Source: Prochlorococcus sp. AG-355-A09
Lineage (GTDB): Bacteria; Cyanobacteriota; Cyanobacteriia; PCC-6307; Cyanobiaceae
Length of the DNA stretch: 64,000 bases
Direction: 5' to 3'
Assembly (NCBI GenBank): GCA_003280995.1
Contig: QCDG01000006.1
Coordinates: 42,559-106,558, forward strand
The position numbers and the translations under genes were made by a program. Of this stretch, positions 18,633 through 29,100 are shown piece after piece; the stretch's first letter is position 1, and each line of letters begins with the position of its first letter. Below the pieces are notes generated by a model, which was not told the DNA's origin, ran no database searches, and saw only the letters and a list, made by a program, of their open reading frames with translations.

Positions 18633-19690
18633 TTTCTCTTCTTAGCCCAAGGTGGAATATCAATAAAGATTTGCTCTCCAGGTTCTAATCCATCAATTAC
18701 TGAAGTTTTATTTCCACTACTAATACCAATTTCGATTTTTTCAAATTTGGGAGAATTGTTTTTATCAACTTTCAAAATTCCTTTTTCACCTTTTTCAGTG
18801 ACAATAGAAACTGTTGGTACTAAGATTTTTTCTTCATTACCTTCGACTCTAAATTCAAGATCTGCAGTCATTCCAATTTTAATTTCTTCAGAAATATCTT
18901 TAAAATTTAAAGTTACTTCGAATGAGGTTACATTATTATCTTTTACAGCTCTTGTAGCTATTTTTTTAACTATGGCACTATATTTTTTTGAGGGATAAGC
19001 CTCAATTCTTACTGAGGCTTCTTGACCTATTTTTATTCTGCCAATGTCACTCTCAGGAACTTTAGCAACAATTTCTAGGCCCTCTGATAGTTCAAAAATA
19101 AAGTTTTTGGTTTTAGGGTCTGAACTTAAGTTTGTACTTGGTGTGACATAAGATCCTATCTCAGCATATTTTGCAGTTATCTTTCCTCCATAAGGAGCTT
19201 TAATTAGATAGAAACTTTTTTCAGCTTTTGCATCATTAAGTTTTGCGCTACTAATGTTGTAGTTATTTTTATAACTTTCATAGTCTTCTTTACTTACTGC
19301 GCCTTCTTGATATAAATATTCCCTTCTTAAAAATTCAGATTTTTGTTTTTCTACATTTAATTCAAGTTCTTCAATTTTATAGATAAAATCTTCATCATCA
19401 AGAGAAGCTAAAACCTGATCTTTTTTTACAAGATCGCCCTCATCTACTTTGATTTCTTTTATTACGCCTTGCTTCCGAGGCCCAATATTGCTTGTCCTTA
19501 TTGCTTTTACTTCACCACTTGTATTAATTGAATCTGAGAGGATTCCTTTTTCAACTTGAACTACAAAATCAGAAATATCTTTTGACTTATTTTTCTTGAA
19601 GGAATTGGTTATAAAAACGAAAAATATAGCTAGAGAAAGCAATATAATTCCACTTCTTAGATTTATATTTTTTTTTATTAAATCAAACAT
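18629..19690 (-). CDS. HlyD-family periplasmic adaptor (membrane fusion protein)
   Basis: 353 residues: one N-terminal membrane helix (GIILLSLAIFFVFITNSF), then a biotinyl-lipoyl half-motif (GVIKEIKVDEGDLVKKDQVLA), a coiled-coil hairpin (residues about 105-165), the second half-motif (IKAPYGGKITAKYAEIGSYV) and a beta-barrel domain. It should couple an inner-membrane transporter (DevB/MacA-type ABC or RND) to the envelope. No transporter gene is adjacent; instead it overlaps polA by 4 bp (ATGA), implying co-translation of unrelated functions. Confidence 0.9.
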   Translation of the reverse strand: MFDLIKKNINLRSGIILLSLAIFFVFITNSFKKNKSKDISDFVVQVEKGILSDSINTSGEVKAIRTSNIGPRKQGVIKEIKVDEGDLVKKDQVLASLDDEDFIYKIEELELNVEKQKSEFLRREYLYQEGAVSKEDYESYKNNYNISSAKLNDAKAEKSFYLIKAPYGGKITAKYAEIGSYVTPSTNLSSDPKTKNFIFELSEGLEIVAKVPESDIGRIKIGQEASVRIEAYPSKKYSAIVKKIATRAVKDNNVTSFEVTLNFKDISEEIKIGMTADLEFRVEGNEEKILVPTVSIVTEKGEKGILKVDKNNSPKFEKIEIGISSGNKTSVIDGLEPGEQIFIDIPPWAKKRK

Positions 19691-19834
19691 TTCTTTTTAA
19701 AAGCAGAATTAGAGAATATTTAGGAACTAAATAAATAATCAAGACGATTATAATTAACTTATCCAAGATTGGTTAAGTAAATACTATATTACTAGAAGAT
19801 GTTTTCTTGATAATTTTTCCATAAGTTTTTTCAA

Positions 19835-20926
19835 ATGTTAAAAGCAGGTATTATTGGATTACCAAATGTTGGAAAATCAACTCTATTTAATGCACTTGTA
19901 GAAAATGCTAAGGCCCAAGCGGCTAATTTTCCCTTTTGTACTATAGAACCTAATAAAGGCATAGTTTCAGTCCCAGATCAAAGGTTGCAAGAGTTAGGTA
20001 ATTTAAGTTCTAGCCAAAATATTATCCCAACAAAAATTGAATTTGTAGATATCGCAGGACTAGTAAAAGGAGCTAGTAAAGGCGAAGGTTTGGGAAATAA
20101 ATTTTTATCAAATATTAGGGAGGTTGATGCAATAGTTCATGTTGTAAGGTGCTTTGAAGATAGTGATGTAATTCATGTTTCTGGAAAGGTAGATCCCCTG
20201 GATGACATTGAGATAATTAATCTGGAATTGAATTTAGCTGATTTATCTCAACTCCAAAAAAGAAGAGAAAGAATTAAAAAACAGGTTAGAACTAGTAAAG
20301 AGGCAGCTAAAGAAGATACCTTACTTGAAAAAATTGAAGAAGAGCTAGAGAAAGGCCTTTCAGTTAGATCAATATCTTTGAATGAAGAAGAAAATTTAAT
20401 AATTAAGCAATTAGGCTTTCTTACTGCTAAACCAATTATTTACGCAACTAATTTGAATGAAAATGACTTAGCTGAAGGTAATGATTTTTCATCAACAGTT
20501 CAGAGTTTTGCAAGCAATGAAAATACAGAATGTATAAAAATATCAGCGCAAGTCGAATCTGAATTAATAGAGTTAGAACCAGAAGATAAAAAAGACTACC
20601 TTATTGGCTTAGGAGTAGAAGAAGGGGGATTAAGTTCATTAATTAGATCAACATATAAATTATTGGGATTAAAAACTTATTTCACTACCGGAGAAAAGGA
20701 GACAAAAGCTTGGACAATAAAAGATGGAATGACTGCGCCACAGGCAGCAGGAGTAATTCATACTGATTTTGAAAAAGGATTTATAAGAGCTCAGACTATT
20801 TCGTATCAAAATTTAATTGATTCAGGTTCAATTGCCAATGCAAAAACTAAAGGTCTTTTAAGAAGTGAAGGTAAGGAATATATTGTTAACGAAGGTGATG
20901 TAATGGAGTTCTTATTTAACGTTTAG
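19835..20926 (+). CDS. ychF: Ribosome-binding ATPase YchF (OLA1/Obg family)
   Basis: 363 residues. G1 motif GLPNVGKSTLFNAL, G3 region FVDIAGLVKGASKGEGLGN, a YchF coiled-coil insertion (QKRRERIKKQVRTSKEAAKE) and the C-terminal TGS domain (YFTTGEKETKAWTIKDG ... FEKGFIRAQTISY). Full length. Family members bind ribosomes and prefer ATP; associated with stress and translation control. Monocistronic as far as can be seen. Confidence 0.97.
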   Translation: MLKAGIIGLPNVGKSTLFNALVENAKAQAANFPFCTIEPNKGIVSVPDQRLQELGNLSSSQNIIPTKIEFVDIAGLVKGASKGEGLGNKFLSNIREVDAIVHVVRCFEDSDVIHVSGKVDPLDDIEIINLELNLADLSQLQKRRERIKKQVRTSKEAAKEDTLLEKIEEELEKGLSVRSISLNEEENLIIKQLGFLTAKPIIYATNLNENDLAEGNDFSSTVQSFASNENTECIKISAQVESELIELEPEDKKDYLIGLGVEEGGLSSLIRSTYKLLGLKTYFTTGEKETKAWTIKDGMTAPQAAGVIHTDFEKGFIRAQTISYQNLIDSGSIANAKTKGLLRSEGKEYIVNEGDVMEFLFNV

Positions 20927-20934
20927 TAAGTCTC

Positions 20935-21093
20935 TTAAGGCTTACTATTTTGCTTTTTGAATTTAAATTCAAAAAATGAAATTAATAAAATTAAGATACA
21001 TCCTAAGCAACTTCCTATTAACCCAAAAACAATGGTTGTAAAGCCATCATCGTAGCCATATTGTAGTTGTGGTAAGTGAGGAGGTATTGGCAT
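20935..21093 (-). CDS. Small single-helix membrane protein
   Basis: A 52-residue reading frame: an aromatic, Pro-rich start (MPIPPHLPQLQYGYDDGF), one transmembrane helix (TIVFGLIGSCLGCILILLIS) and a basic tail (FKFKKQNSKP). The start codon overlaps the stop of the upstream micro-ORF by one base (TAATG), which supports both. Family not recognised; the form suits an accessory subunit of a membrane complex. Confidence 0.6.
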   Translation of the reverse strand: MPIPPHLPQLQYGYDDGFTTIVFGLIGSCLGCILILLISFFEFKFKKQNSKP

Positions 21094-21254
21094 TATTTTT
21101 CAACAGAATTTTCAATATCTTCTAGTAAATGTTTAGTTGATCTACTAAAACCATTAGTTTTTAAATAGTTTTGAGCCTCTCTAAATTTTTCAGCTACTCT
21201 TTTTGCATAAGGAGTGTTCATGGAATTTTGAGTCATGTTGAAAATGCGACTCAT
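21093..21254 (-). CDS. Small helical hypothetical protein
   Basis: 53 residues (MSRIFNMTQNSMNTPYAKRV ... LLEDIENSVEK), amphipathic helix with many Lys/Glu and no membrane segment. Later in-frame ATG codons (positions 7 and 12) are alternative starts. Translationally coupled through a TAATG overlap to the following small membrane protein. Family not recognised. Confidence 0.6.
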   Translation of the reverse strand: MSRIFNMTQNSMNTPYAKRVAEKFREAQNYLKTNGFSRSTKHLLEDIENSVEK

Positions 21255-21363
21255 TTTATAATCTGATTTAGGTAACCCCTTGATAAGTATTCAAAAATAC
21301 AAGAATTTATAAATAGGATTTTTTACTCAGTAAAAAGGTATTCAAAAAATTTAATTATACAAA

Positions 21364-22746
21364 TTAATCAGTAATCGATTCGTATATAACCCTAATCAAC
21401 ATTCTTATCCCATCATCATTTTTTAGCTTTTCATAGGATGGCATTCCAGATTTATTAAATTCCCTAAGATCTTCAAGTAATTCAGGATGAAATTGGAAGG
21501 TGAAAGATCTTCTTTTATGTTGTGTCTCATAATCTGTGTAGTTAATGCAAGTAGCAGAAACTTGTGTACATAGCTTACCTTGTGCACTAGTGGAACAAAC
21601 AATTTCAATTGAATCTGGTAAACTTAAAAGCCAAGAAAATTCAGAAACTGAGATATTCTTCCTTATCGGAGCAATTGCATTATGGAGTTTCCCATAAGCC
21701 CAATTAGCAAATAATATTGCTTCTTCATTTACCTCGTCACTATGAAACATAACTATATTTAAATTTTTTTCGAAAGTTACTGACTGTTCAACAATCCCTA
21801 CATTTTGTTCGCTCGTTACTTCATGATGCAATAGTAATTTTGGAAAATCTTTACTTTGATGAATGCCATTGTGCGAATAATGCAATAGTTCAACTTGACC
21901 AACTTCAGGGACTTCATTTAGGGCTACAGCAAAACATGGATCATCCCAACCTTTAGCTACTTCTATTTCGGGAATATCATCTTCAGTATCATCATCCTTA
22001 TAAATAGATAAATTTTCTCCAGTATTTATTATTTCTTTGCAAGTATTTAAAAGGTTTTCGTAATGACACTTGGAAGAGACAACTTCTGGCTTCATCAAAT
22101 TTACAATCTGATTTACTGCCTTTTTTATAAGCCTAATATGAGCCTGAGCCGCTAATTGATGGCCAAGACAAATAAATATAGATGGAGCAGTTTTGAGTCC
22201 TCTTGAAAGTATTAATTCTTCAGTTAATTCTTGTAATTCATCTAATGATATATTTAAATCTTTAAAACTATTTGCATCTTTTACTGTTGGATGTCCCCCT
22301 TCAACAAAAACTGCTAAACAGTTTTGTAATAAATTAATTAATAATTTATTATCGAGTTTTCCTGTTTTCCATATTGGTATAAGTATTGAGTCGCAATCTG
22401 ATATGAATTGGCATAGAGATGCAATATTAGAAGAAGCTCTTACATCTTCTCCAATTAAATTCTTTCCAACATGATCTGCTGGTTCGATGATGCAAATTGA
22501 ATTTTTTATAATTTTTGGATTCTGAAGAATTTCTTTTAGATCTTCGTTGGTTTCTATTACTCTTTCATAAGGTGCTCCATTATCCCATTTCTTTTCAGTA
22601 AGAATTTTAGCTTTTTCATCGTGATAATTTTTTAAAAGACTTGGAGAAGTTCTATCGTTTATGAAATCTCCAAATAAAGTTTGAATAGATGAAAAATTAG
22701 ATAATCCAGGTCTAAAAAATCCTGAATCTTTTCTTAGGTTTTTCAT
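21364..22746 (-). CDS. Class I glutamine amidotransferase-like protein
   Basis: 460 residues. A nucleophile elbow (IFICLGHQLAAQAHIRL, Cys in CLGHQ) lies near the middle, and the triad His-Glu is in FTFQFHPELLEDL near the C-terminus, so the full Cys-His-Glu set of class I amidotransferases is present. The N-terminal 150 residues and the acidic insert (KDDDTEDDIPEIEVAKGW) are unlike GuaA, CarA or PuuD. Substrate unknown. Divergent from the Popeye-like gene. Confidence 0.75.
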   Translation of the reverse strand: MKNLRKDSGFFRPGLSNFSSIQTLFGDFINDRTSPSLLKNYHDEKAKILTEKKWDNGAPYERVIETNEDLKEILQNPKIIKNSICIIEPADHVGKNLIGEDVRASSNIASLCQFISDCDSILIPIWKTGKLDNKLLINLLQNCLAVFVEGGHPTVKDANSFKDLNISLDELQELTEELILSRGLKTAPSIFICLGHQLAAQAHIRLIKKAVNQIVNLMKPEVVSSKCHYENLLNTCKEIINTGENLSIYKDDDTEDDIPEIEVAKGWDDPCFAVALNEVPEVGQVELLHYSHNGIHQSKDFPKLLLHHEVTSEQNVGIVEQSVTFEKNLNIVMFHSDEVNEEAILFANWAYGKLHNAIAPIRKNISVSEFSWLLSLPDSIEIVCSTSAQGKLCTQVSATCINYTDYETQHKRRSFTFQFHPELLEDLREFNKSGMPSYEKLKNDDGIRMLIRVIYESITD

Positions 22747-22904
22747 TTCTAAAATTTATTACTATATTTATAAGTTATATATTTAATTATATTTAAAAAT
22801 TTAATTTTGAGTAAATCTTGATATAAGTAAATTCTTTAACCTAGTATTTCAAAAATTATTTATGCTTTTAATTAATAGCATCTTTAATTTCTTAATGGAT
22901 ATAA

Positions 22905-23582
22905 ATGATTAACTTTATAATTACTCCAGATTGGGTAGAAGCTATTTTAGGAACTATAGAAGGACTTTCTTTCATTTGTTCTTCTCTTATAGTTTTAAGA
23001 TTCATCATCGTTGCACTTTCAATAGCGAATTTCTTTTTTTGTTATTGGGTTGGACTTGAAACAGCAGAGCACGTTTCTATTTTATTACTAGCAATACTAC
23101 ATTTTTGCTTAAATATTTATATGATTTCAATTTTTTATTATTCCAGATCTATAAGATGCGTACCAATAGGTTGGAGAGAGACATATAAAAATTACTTTTT
23201 AATATTTCTGCCATTTGAATTTAAAAATATGATTAAATTTGGAGATATTATTAAACATAAGAATAAAAAGTCTTTGAAACTTGTTAATAAAAATAGCGAA
23301 TTTGAGAATCTTGCATTTGTAGTAGATGGTGGAGCATCAATAACAATAGAAAATAACGTGGAGGTAGCAAAACTAAAGAAAGGTGATTGGATTTCAGAAT
23401 TTTCATTTATAACAGGCGATAAGACCTCAGCAAATGTTATTTCTAATGATATTTTTGCTATCAGTTGGAGTAAGGCTAACCTTCAAAAGATTAAAGATAG
23501 AAAACCAGAATTATTTGAAAAGTTAAATTCACTAATAGCGAGAAACTTATGCGACAAATTAATTAGATCAAATAAAAAATAA
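22905..23582 (+). CDS. Popeye-like membrane protein with cyclic-nucleotide-binding domain
   Basis: 225 residues. Residues 1-105 hold about three membrane helices (FICSSLIVLRFIIVALSIANFF; HVSILLLAILHFCLNIYMIS). Residues 125-210 are a cNMP-binding beta-roll (FVVDGGASITIENN ... VAKLKKGDWISEFSFITGDK) followed by a C-helix. Helices plus a C-terminal CNB fold is the Popeye layout. In the phosphate-binding cassette the usual Arg is replaced (DKTSANV aligning to ExRSAxV), as Popeye proteins also deviate there. It converges on the adenylate cyclase gene 29 bp away, suggesting a cAMP sensor, which is inference. Confidence 0.75.
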   Translation: MINFIITPDWVEAILGTIEGLSFICSSLIVLRFIIVALSIANFFFCYWVGLETAEHVSILLLAILHFCLNIYMISIFYYSRSIRCVPIGWRETYKNYFLIFLPFEFKNMIKFGDIIKHKNKKSLKLVNKNSEFENLAFVVDGGASITIENNVEVAKLKKGDWISEFSFITGDKTSANVISNDIFAISWSKANLQKIKDRKPELFEKLNSLIARNLCDKLIRSNKK

Positions 23583-23611
23583 AACTCTTCTAAATTTTTA
23601 TCAAACTATTT

Positions 23612-25468
23612 TCAAAGAATTTCATAAACTTCCACAAGTGATTCTCTCCCTTTAACTTTGCATTCTCCCCAATTTTCAATATTATAATTTTCTTTTTTTA
23701 GAAATTTAAGACTATCTCCAGAAACAAGAATTCTGCAGTTATTGTTCATCTTGTCCTTATTTAGTGATTCAAGTCTGGCAGCTACATTTACGCTATCTCC
23801 AATTAGAGCATATTCAATCTTTTCAGCGCCTCCCATAGATCCAGTGATAATTTTTCCACTATGAATCCCAATCCTTAAGCGTAGAGGAGGTAAATTTTTC
23901 TTACCAGAATCTTTTATAAGATCATCTATTGCGTTTCTAATCTCAATAGCAGTTTTAATTGAAGCATTGGAAGATTCCTCTAATGATTTTCTTACAGGGG
24001 CCCCGAAGACGGCAAGGAATCCGTCACCAGTAAACTTATTTACCATTCCTCCATTTTCTGAAATTATTTTTACAAACTTTTCCATACCATTATTAAGCCA
24101 GTCTAATAATTCTGTAGGAGTCATTTTCTCTGAAACACTACTAAAACTAACTGTGTCACTAAATAGAATAGTTACAGGTAATTCAGTTCCAGGAAACTTA
24201 CCGTTTTCTATTAGTGCATCTTTTTGTTTCCATAATTCTTCCGCAACTTCTGGGGATGTAGTTTGACCTAAAAGTTTTTGCATCAAAGCTTTTTGTTTTT
24301 GCTGTTCTGCGGCCTTTTTAACCCATGAAACTGTAGAAACTAAAATAATAGAAATAATTGGCAGGGCAAATTCAATCCAATATCCTGAAATAAATGATAA
24401 AAATACAGCTATTGATAAAGATGAAATTATGATTATTAAACCTAATAATCCATACAAAATTTTCTTACTTTTTTCTATATATAAAGCTGTCGATAATGTT
24501 AATAGAATTATTAGGAATAATTCTAATGTTGGATTTATAGTATTAATTTGTAGAGTATTTCCATTTTGCAGAGAAAGAAGTTGATTCGCTCTATGCGCAT
24601 GGATTTCGGCTCCACTTATATACATAAGTTGGCTATCTTTTATGAATCTGCTTGACGGGAAAGCGAATATATCTTTTAGTGATGGCGCAGTTGCGCCAAT
24701 AACAACCATTTTATTTTTAAAAAAATCTTTAGAAAAGTTTTTATTTAATATTGATTCGATACTATATTTTGGGACATGATTTGATCTTGGATAGTCTATT
24801 AAAATTTGAAATCCATTTGAATCAACATTAGTATAACCTCCAGAATATTTTTTAATAGTGTTAATTTTCCCCTCACTAAATTGCTCATCTATATCAAAAA
24901 TTTCATTATTTAATTTTTGATGTATTTCAACCATTCTGGAAGGAATGCTTACAAATTGTGGAGGCAAATTAAATTTCTTACGATCTACCCCTACCAAATT
25001 TCTTCGGATTACATTATCTACATCAACAGGGATATCATTAAAAGCCTGCCTCTCGAGTGGAAACTCTGGAATTGATGCTATCCCTTCTGCAACATTAAAA
25101 ATACTAATCACCTTTGGATTCTCTTTGCTAAAAGAGGCAAGTTGATCTGCTCCTTTCCCTACTCCTACATTTCTGTACAAGTCAAGAACGATACTTGAGG
25201 AGCCAGCTTTATCTAAATTTTTAATTACTTCAAAAAGATAAATATCATCAATAGGCCATCCATATTTTTCAATATCTTTTTCTGTTATCCCAACAACTAT
25301 GGTTTTAGATTCTCCCTTATTTTTTTTAGGAAATTTATTCAATAATGAGTCATAAATTATAAGATCAAGATTTTGTGTGACACCTCTAAAAGATAAAATG
25401 GAGCAAAATAGAATAACTAATAAATAGAAACTTGAATTGACTGAGGCTTTTATTAATTTCTTAAACAT
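23612..25468 (-). CDS. cya: CHASE2-domain class III adenylate cyclase
   Basis: 618 residues. A signal-anchor helix is followed by a periplasmic CHASE2 sensor domain (residues about 30-290; IIYDSLLNKFPKK, VVIGATAPSLKDIFAFP, GAEIHAHRANQLLSL), three membrane helices (about 305-390) and a class III cyclase domain (about 425-618). Both metal Asp are present (LFSDTVSFSS, FTGDGFLAVFG), as are the adenine-selecting Lys before GDG and the transition-state Asn/Arg in GDSVNVAARLE. The second base-selecting residue is Glu (IEYALIGD) rather than Asp. Last gene of the exoprotein operon, 8 bp after DUF928. Confidence 0.93.
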   Translation of the reverse strand: MFKKLIKASVNSSFYLLVILFCSILSFRGVTQNLDLIIYDSLLNKFPKKNKGESKTIVVGITEKDIEKYGWPIDDIYLFEVIKNLDKAGSSSIVLDLYRNVGVGKGADQLASFSKENPKVISIFNVAEGIASIPEFPLERQAFNDIPVDVDNVIRRNLVGVDRKKFNLPPQFVSIPSRMVEIHQKLNNEIFDIDEQFSEGKINTIKKYSGGYTNVDSNGFQILIDYPRSNHVPKYSIESILNKNFSKDFFKNKMVVIGATAPSLKDIFAFPSSRFIKDSQLMYISGAEIHAHRANQLLSLQNGNTLQINTINPTLELFLIILLTLSTALYIEKSKKILYGLLGLIIIISSLSIAVFLSFISGYWIEFALPIISIILVSTVSWVKKAAEQQKQKALMQKLLGQTTSPEVAEELWKQKDALIENGKFPGTELPVTILFSDTVSFSSVSEKMTPTELLDWLNNGMEKFVKIISENGGMVNKFTGDGFLAVFGAPVRKSLEESSNASIKTAIEIRNAIDDLIKDSGKKNLPPLRLRIGIHSGKIITGSMGGAEKIEYALIGDSVNVAARLESLNKDKMNNNCRILVSGDSLKFLKKENYNIENWGECKVKGRESLVEVYEIL

Positions 25469-25476
25469 ATCTTTAA

Positions 25477-26118
25477 TTAAGATAGTTTATTTAAACAAGT
25501 AACATCGATATCTTTCGCCCAATTTTCATCAAAGAAATCACCAATTTGGAATTTCTCGCTTAAAGAACTTTGTGAAATATTTTTATCACAAAATTTAGAA
25601 AGCCAAGCCATTTTGTCCTCTTCATTTTTACTTTTCTGATAACTTGATGGCGCGATTAAAGTTTGAGCAGGTGGTGAATCATCTTGTATAAAATTGAAGT
25701 CAAAACCCATATCAGTATTATCACTACAATCAAATGAAGATTCCAAAATAAAAGGAACATCTTGGCTGGGAATTGAAATTAAAAATACTTTTTCTTTAGA
25801 AGCTTTTATTTTAAAATCATTTAAATCAAACTTATTTTTTTGTGTTTCTTCAAATTCTTTAAAGTTAATATTAATGTCTTTAGGGTCGTTGGAAGGGCCA
25901 ATAATTAATGCAAAATGACCTAATTCATTTTGAAAAGCTATATTTGATTCTGGGACAAGATGCATAATTTTTCTCGCACTACATTCACCTCTAGTACCTC
26001 CTCCAACCCTTCTTCCTGGGAAAGCTAAACCAATATTTAACATCTCATCTTGACTTTTTATCTTGTTAGGAAAGATAAGTGATGAGGCTATTAAAAAAAT
26101 AAATGCAAGATTCTTCAA
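25477..26118 (-). CDS. DUF928 domain exported protein
   Basis: 213 residues with a Sec signal peptide (MKNLAFIFLIASSLIFPNKI). The hallmark PGRRVGGGTRGECS comes right after it, and a PSQDVPFILESSFDC segment later. DUF928 proteins are cyanobacterial envelope proteins often encoded beside CHAT and CHASE2 genes; their function is unknown. It lies between the exoprotein (35 bp gap) and the cyclase (8 bp gap) on the same strand, so a shared transcript is likely. Confidence 0.85.
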   Translation of the reverse strand: MKNLAFIFLIASSLIFPNKIKSQDEMLNIGLAFPGRRVGGGTRGECSARKIMHLVPESNIAFQNELGHFALIIGPSNDPKDININFKEFEETQKNKFDLNDFKIKASKEKVFLISIPSQDVPFILESSFDCSDNTDMGFDFNFIQDDSPPAQTLIAPSSYQKSKNEEDKMAWLSKFCDKNISQSSLSEKFQIGDFFDENWAKDIDVTCLNKLS

Positions 26119-26153
26119 AGTGTCTAAATACTTAATTTAAGGATAACAATTTT

Positions 26154-29100
26154 TTACCAAGGTGAACCCATTAGTTCTATACCTGCCCAGAAAAATGGGT
26201 TATTCAAACCATTTTTAATCAGCCTTTTTTGAGACAAGTTTAAATTTTCTAGTAGAGGTAAATTATTAAATCCAATTAATTTATCATCTTCTAAAAATAT
26301 AAGTTTTTGAGCAAAAAGTCTTCTAGTTAGCTGCATAGCTTCTGCCTTTGGAATACCCAAATCTAAAAACTTATACATTTGTACAAAATAAGCAGAGGTC
26401 ATCACATCATCCACATACCAAAGTGTGCCGATGGCACTTTTTGCACCAGCCTGTAGGGCTAAACCACTAAAACCTAATTCTGTTTCCGGATCACCTAAAG
26501 CAGTTCTACAAGCGCTAAAAACAACTAAATCTAGAGGATTGCCAATTCGTCCTTTCCTAAGAATTGAAAAATTATCTAATGTTATTGGTGTTGTCCCTGA
26601 AAATAGTCTTGATGCATTGGGACCACCAGGTTTGAATTCGGCATGTGTAGCAATATGAATCATGTCATATTTTTCCTGAATTGCTTTTTCAAAGAAACTT
26701 TCTGGCGTGAATTCTTTATTGAAAATAATTTCTTTGTTTTTTGTTCCGCCAATTTTTGATAATTCTTGTCCTACCAGAGGTAAAGGAGCTAATTCTCTAA
26801 ATTCTGAAGCTCCAATTGCTAGTAGCTTTTTATCTTCACTATCAGAGAAACTAATATCTGTTAAACCTAAAGAAGGTGTAATTGAAAAAGCATAGGAATC
26901 ACCAATGTAATTTTCTCCATCATGAAGAGCAGCGTAAGGAATTGCTTGCAGTCCTCTATCTGCAGAAATAAGTATCGTAGTTACTTTTAATCTCTCTAAT
27001 TCAGATTTGATACTCTCAAAAATCATGTTATTCAAAACTCTTGAAGGAGAAGATTCAAGTTCAACATTTAAGTTTTCTTGTCGAGATAATTGTGAATATA
27101 AAAGTCCTAAATTTTTACCAAATTCTTTCATTGATAATTCAACTCTCTTCCCGATCACTTCTCCTGCAGATGGGATTAAAGTTATATCAAGAAAAGAATC
27201 TGTATTTTCTGTAGTAGTTTTCCCTGCCGCTTTAGTAAAACGTAGATGCATTACAGCAGGCTCATATAAATTCTTTTCAAAAAATATTTTTGATTTTTTG
27301 GATCTTAGAGATTGGGAGTTGGAGGCAAATAATTTTTCTCCATAAAATAATCTTGAGAGAGATGAAGTATTTCTTATCTTTGATTTAGCTATTTTTAATT
27401 TTCGTTGTATATCAATTAGATTTGTTCCAGAATTAAATGATTTATCTAAGTTAAGAACATCAATTGTATTTGTTATGTTTCTATTCATAAATTTATTTAA
27501 GTTTGCAAGGACTTCCTTATTTGGAACTTTTGTAAAGGCAATTCTTCTTGCTTGATCAATAATTTTATTCCTTGACTCTTTATCTTTTTTGTTCCTATCG
27601 CCTGCAACTCTTGAGGGCTTTGAATCTTTTCCATCTGCTTTTTCTGAGCTAGAAGATTCTTCCTCACTAGATTCTTCCTCACTAGATTCTTCCTCACTAG
27701 ATTCTGTCTCGCTTGACTCTTCCTCACTAGATTCATCACTACTAGAATCATCACTACTAGAATCATCACTACTAGATTCATCACTACTAGATTCATCACT
27801 ACTAGATTTATCACTACTAGATTCATCACTACTAGATTCATCACTGCTAGTTTCCTCACCACTAGGTTCTGATTTATTTTTATTTGAATCAGTTCCGTCT
27901 GAGGAAGAACTATCGCCACCACTATCGGAGGAAGAGCTATTATCACCATCACCTCCTGAGTTAGAGGTTGAGTTCTTACTTCCAGATTTAGAAGATTTGC
28001 TCTTACTTCCTCCACTAGAAGAAGAGCCTCCCCCTTCGCTACTAGAGGGAGAACTTGGTCCTGAAGATGGAGTTGCGGGAGAGGATGAGTTACCCATGCC
28101 TTGAGAGCTATCAAGCGCTAAACTTACTTTTACGCCTTGACCTCCTATGCTTTTGGGTGGGGCAACATTACCGCCTGCAGAAACTCTAATCGTTGAAGGC
28201 GTACTACTGCCACCAGAAGAAGCACTCTCTCTTCTACCAGATGAAGATGGGCCAACGGCAAGCGAAGAGGTTCCAGCATTTCCACTTCTTCTTGGCGCAG
28301 GACCTTTTGGAGCGAGGGCAGTAAATTTTGGAGGTTCGATTTTTAAATTAGTTGGTAGACCTGTAATCGAAATGGAACTCCCAAATGCTAAAGATCCTAA
28401 TCTTCCAGGCTTCGCAAGAGTAAGAATCGCATTATTTAGGGCAGTATCTTTGATAGTTCCAGATAGAGATCTTTTGGTAGCGTAATCAAGTTTTGAGGCA
28501 CTATCACCGTCACGAACTCTATATTTGAAAGTAAGAGTGTCAGACCCAGAACCAGAAAAATAAGTAGCATCATTACCCGTCCCTAAAGTTAATTTAGGAG
28601 TACCAGTTACATCAACAGCTTCTGAAAGAGTAACAGTGATTGTAATTGTGTCGTCTTTTTTATAAGATCCATCTGCCGTAGTAGCTGTAACATTAGTAAT
28701 AGTAGGAGAAGTGGTATCAAGAACTAATGCTTTATTAGCAGCTAAAGATCCTAATCTTCCAGGCTTCGCAAGAGTAAGAATCGCATTATTTAGGGCAGTA
28801 TCTTTGAGAGTTCCAGATAGAGAACCAGTGGCATTGTAATCAAGGTCAGAAGTGGTATCACCATCTTGAACTGTATATGTGAAAGTAAGAGTGTCAGACC
28901 CAGAACCAGAAGTGTAAGTAGCATCATTACCGGTACCTAAAGTTAAGGTAGGAGTACCGGTTACATCAACAGCTTCTGAGAGAGAAACAGTGATATTAAT
29001 TGTGTCATCTTTTTTATAAGATCCATCTGCTGTAGTAGCTGTAACGTTAGTAATAGTAGGAGCAGTGGTATCGTCAGCAATAGTAAATCCAAATGTCCCG

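Noticed and set aside
27650..27865. Possible CRISPR array
   Set aside because: Repeats are 15 bp, contiguous without spacers, and in frame within a gene; there are no cas genes.
27497..28485. Long open frames on other frames and strands (27497-28114 minus, 27589-28104 plus, 28147-28485 plus)
   Set aside because: They are created by the 15-bp tandem array and Ser/Gly/Pro-rich codons of the exoprotein; their products are low-complexity runs without domains.
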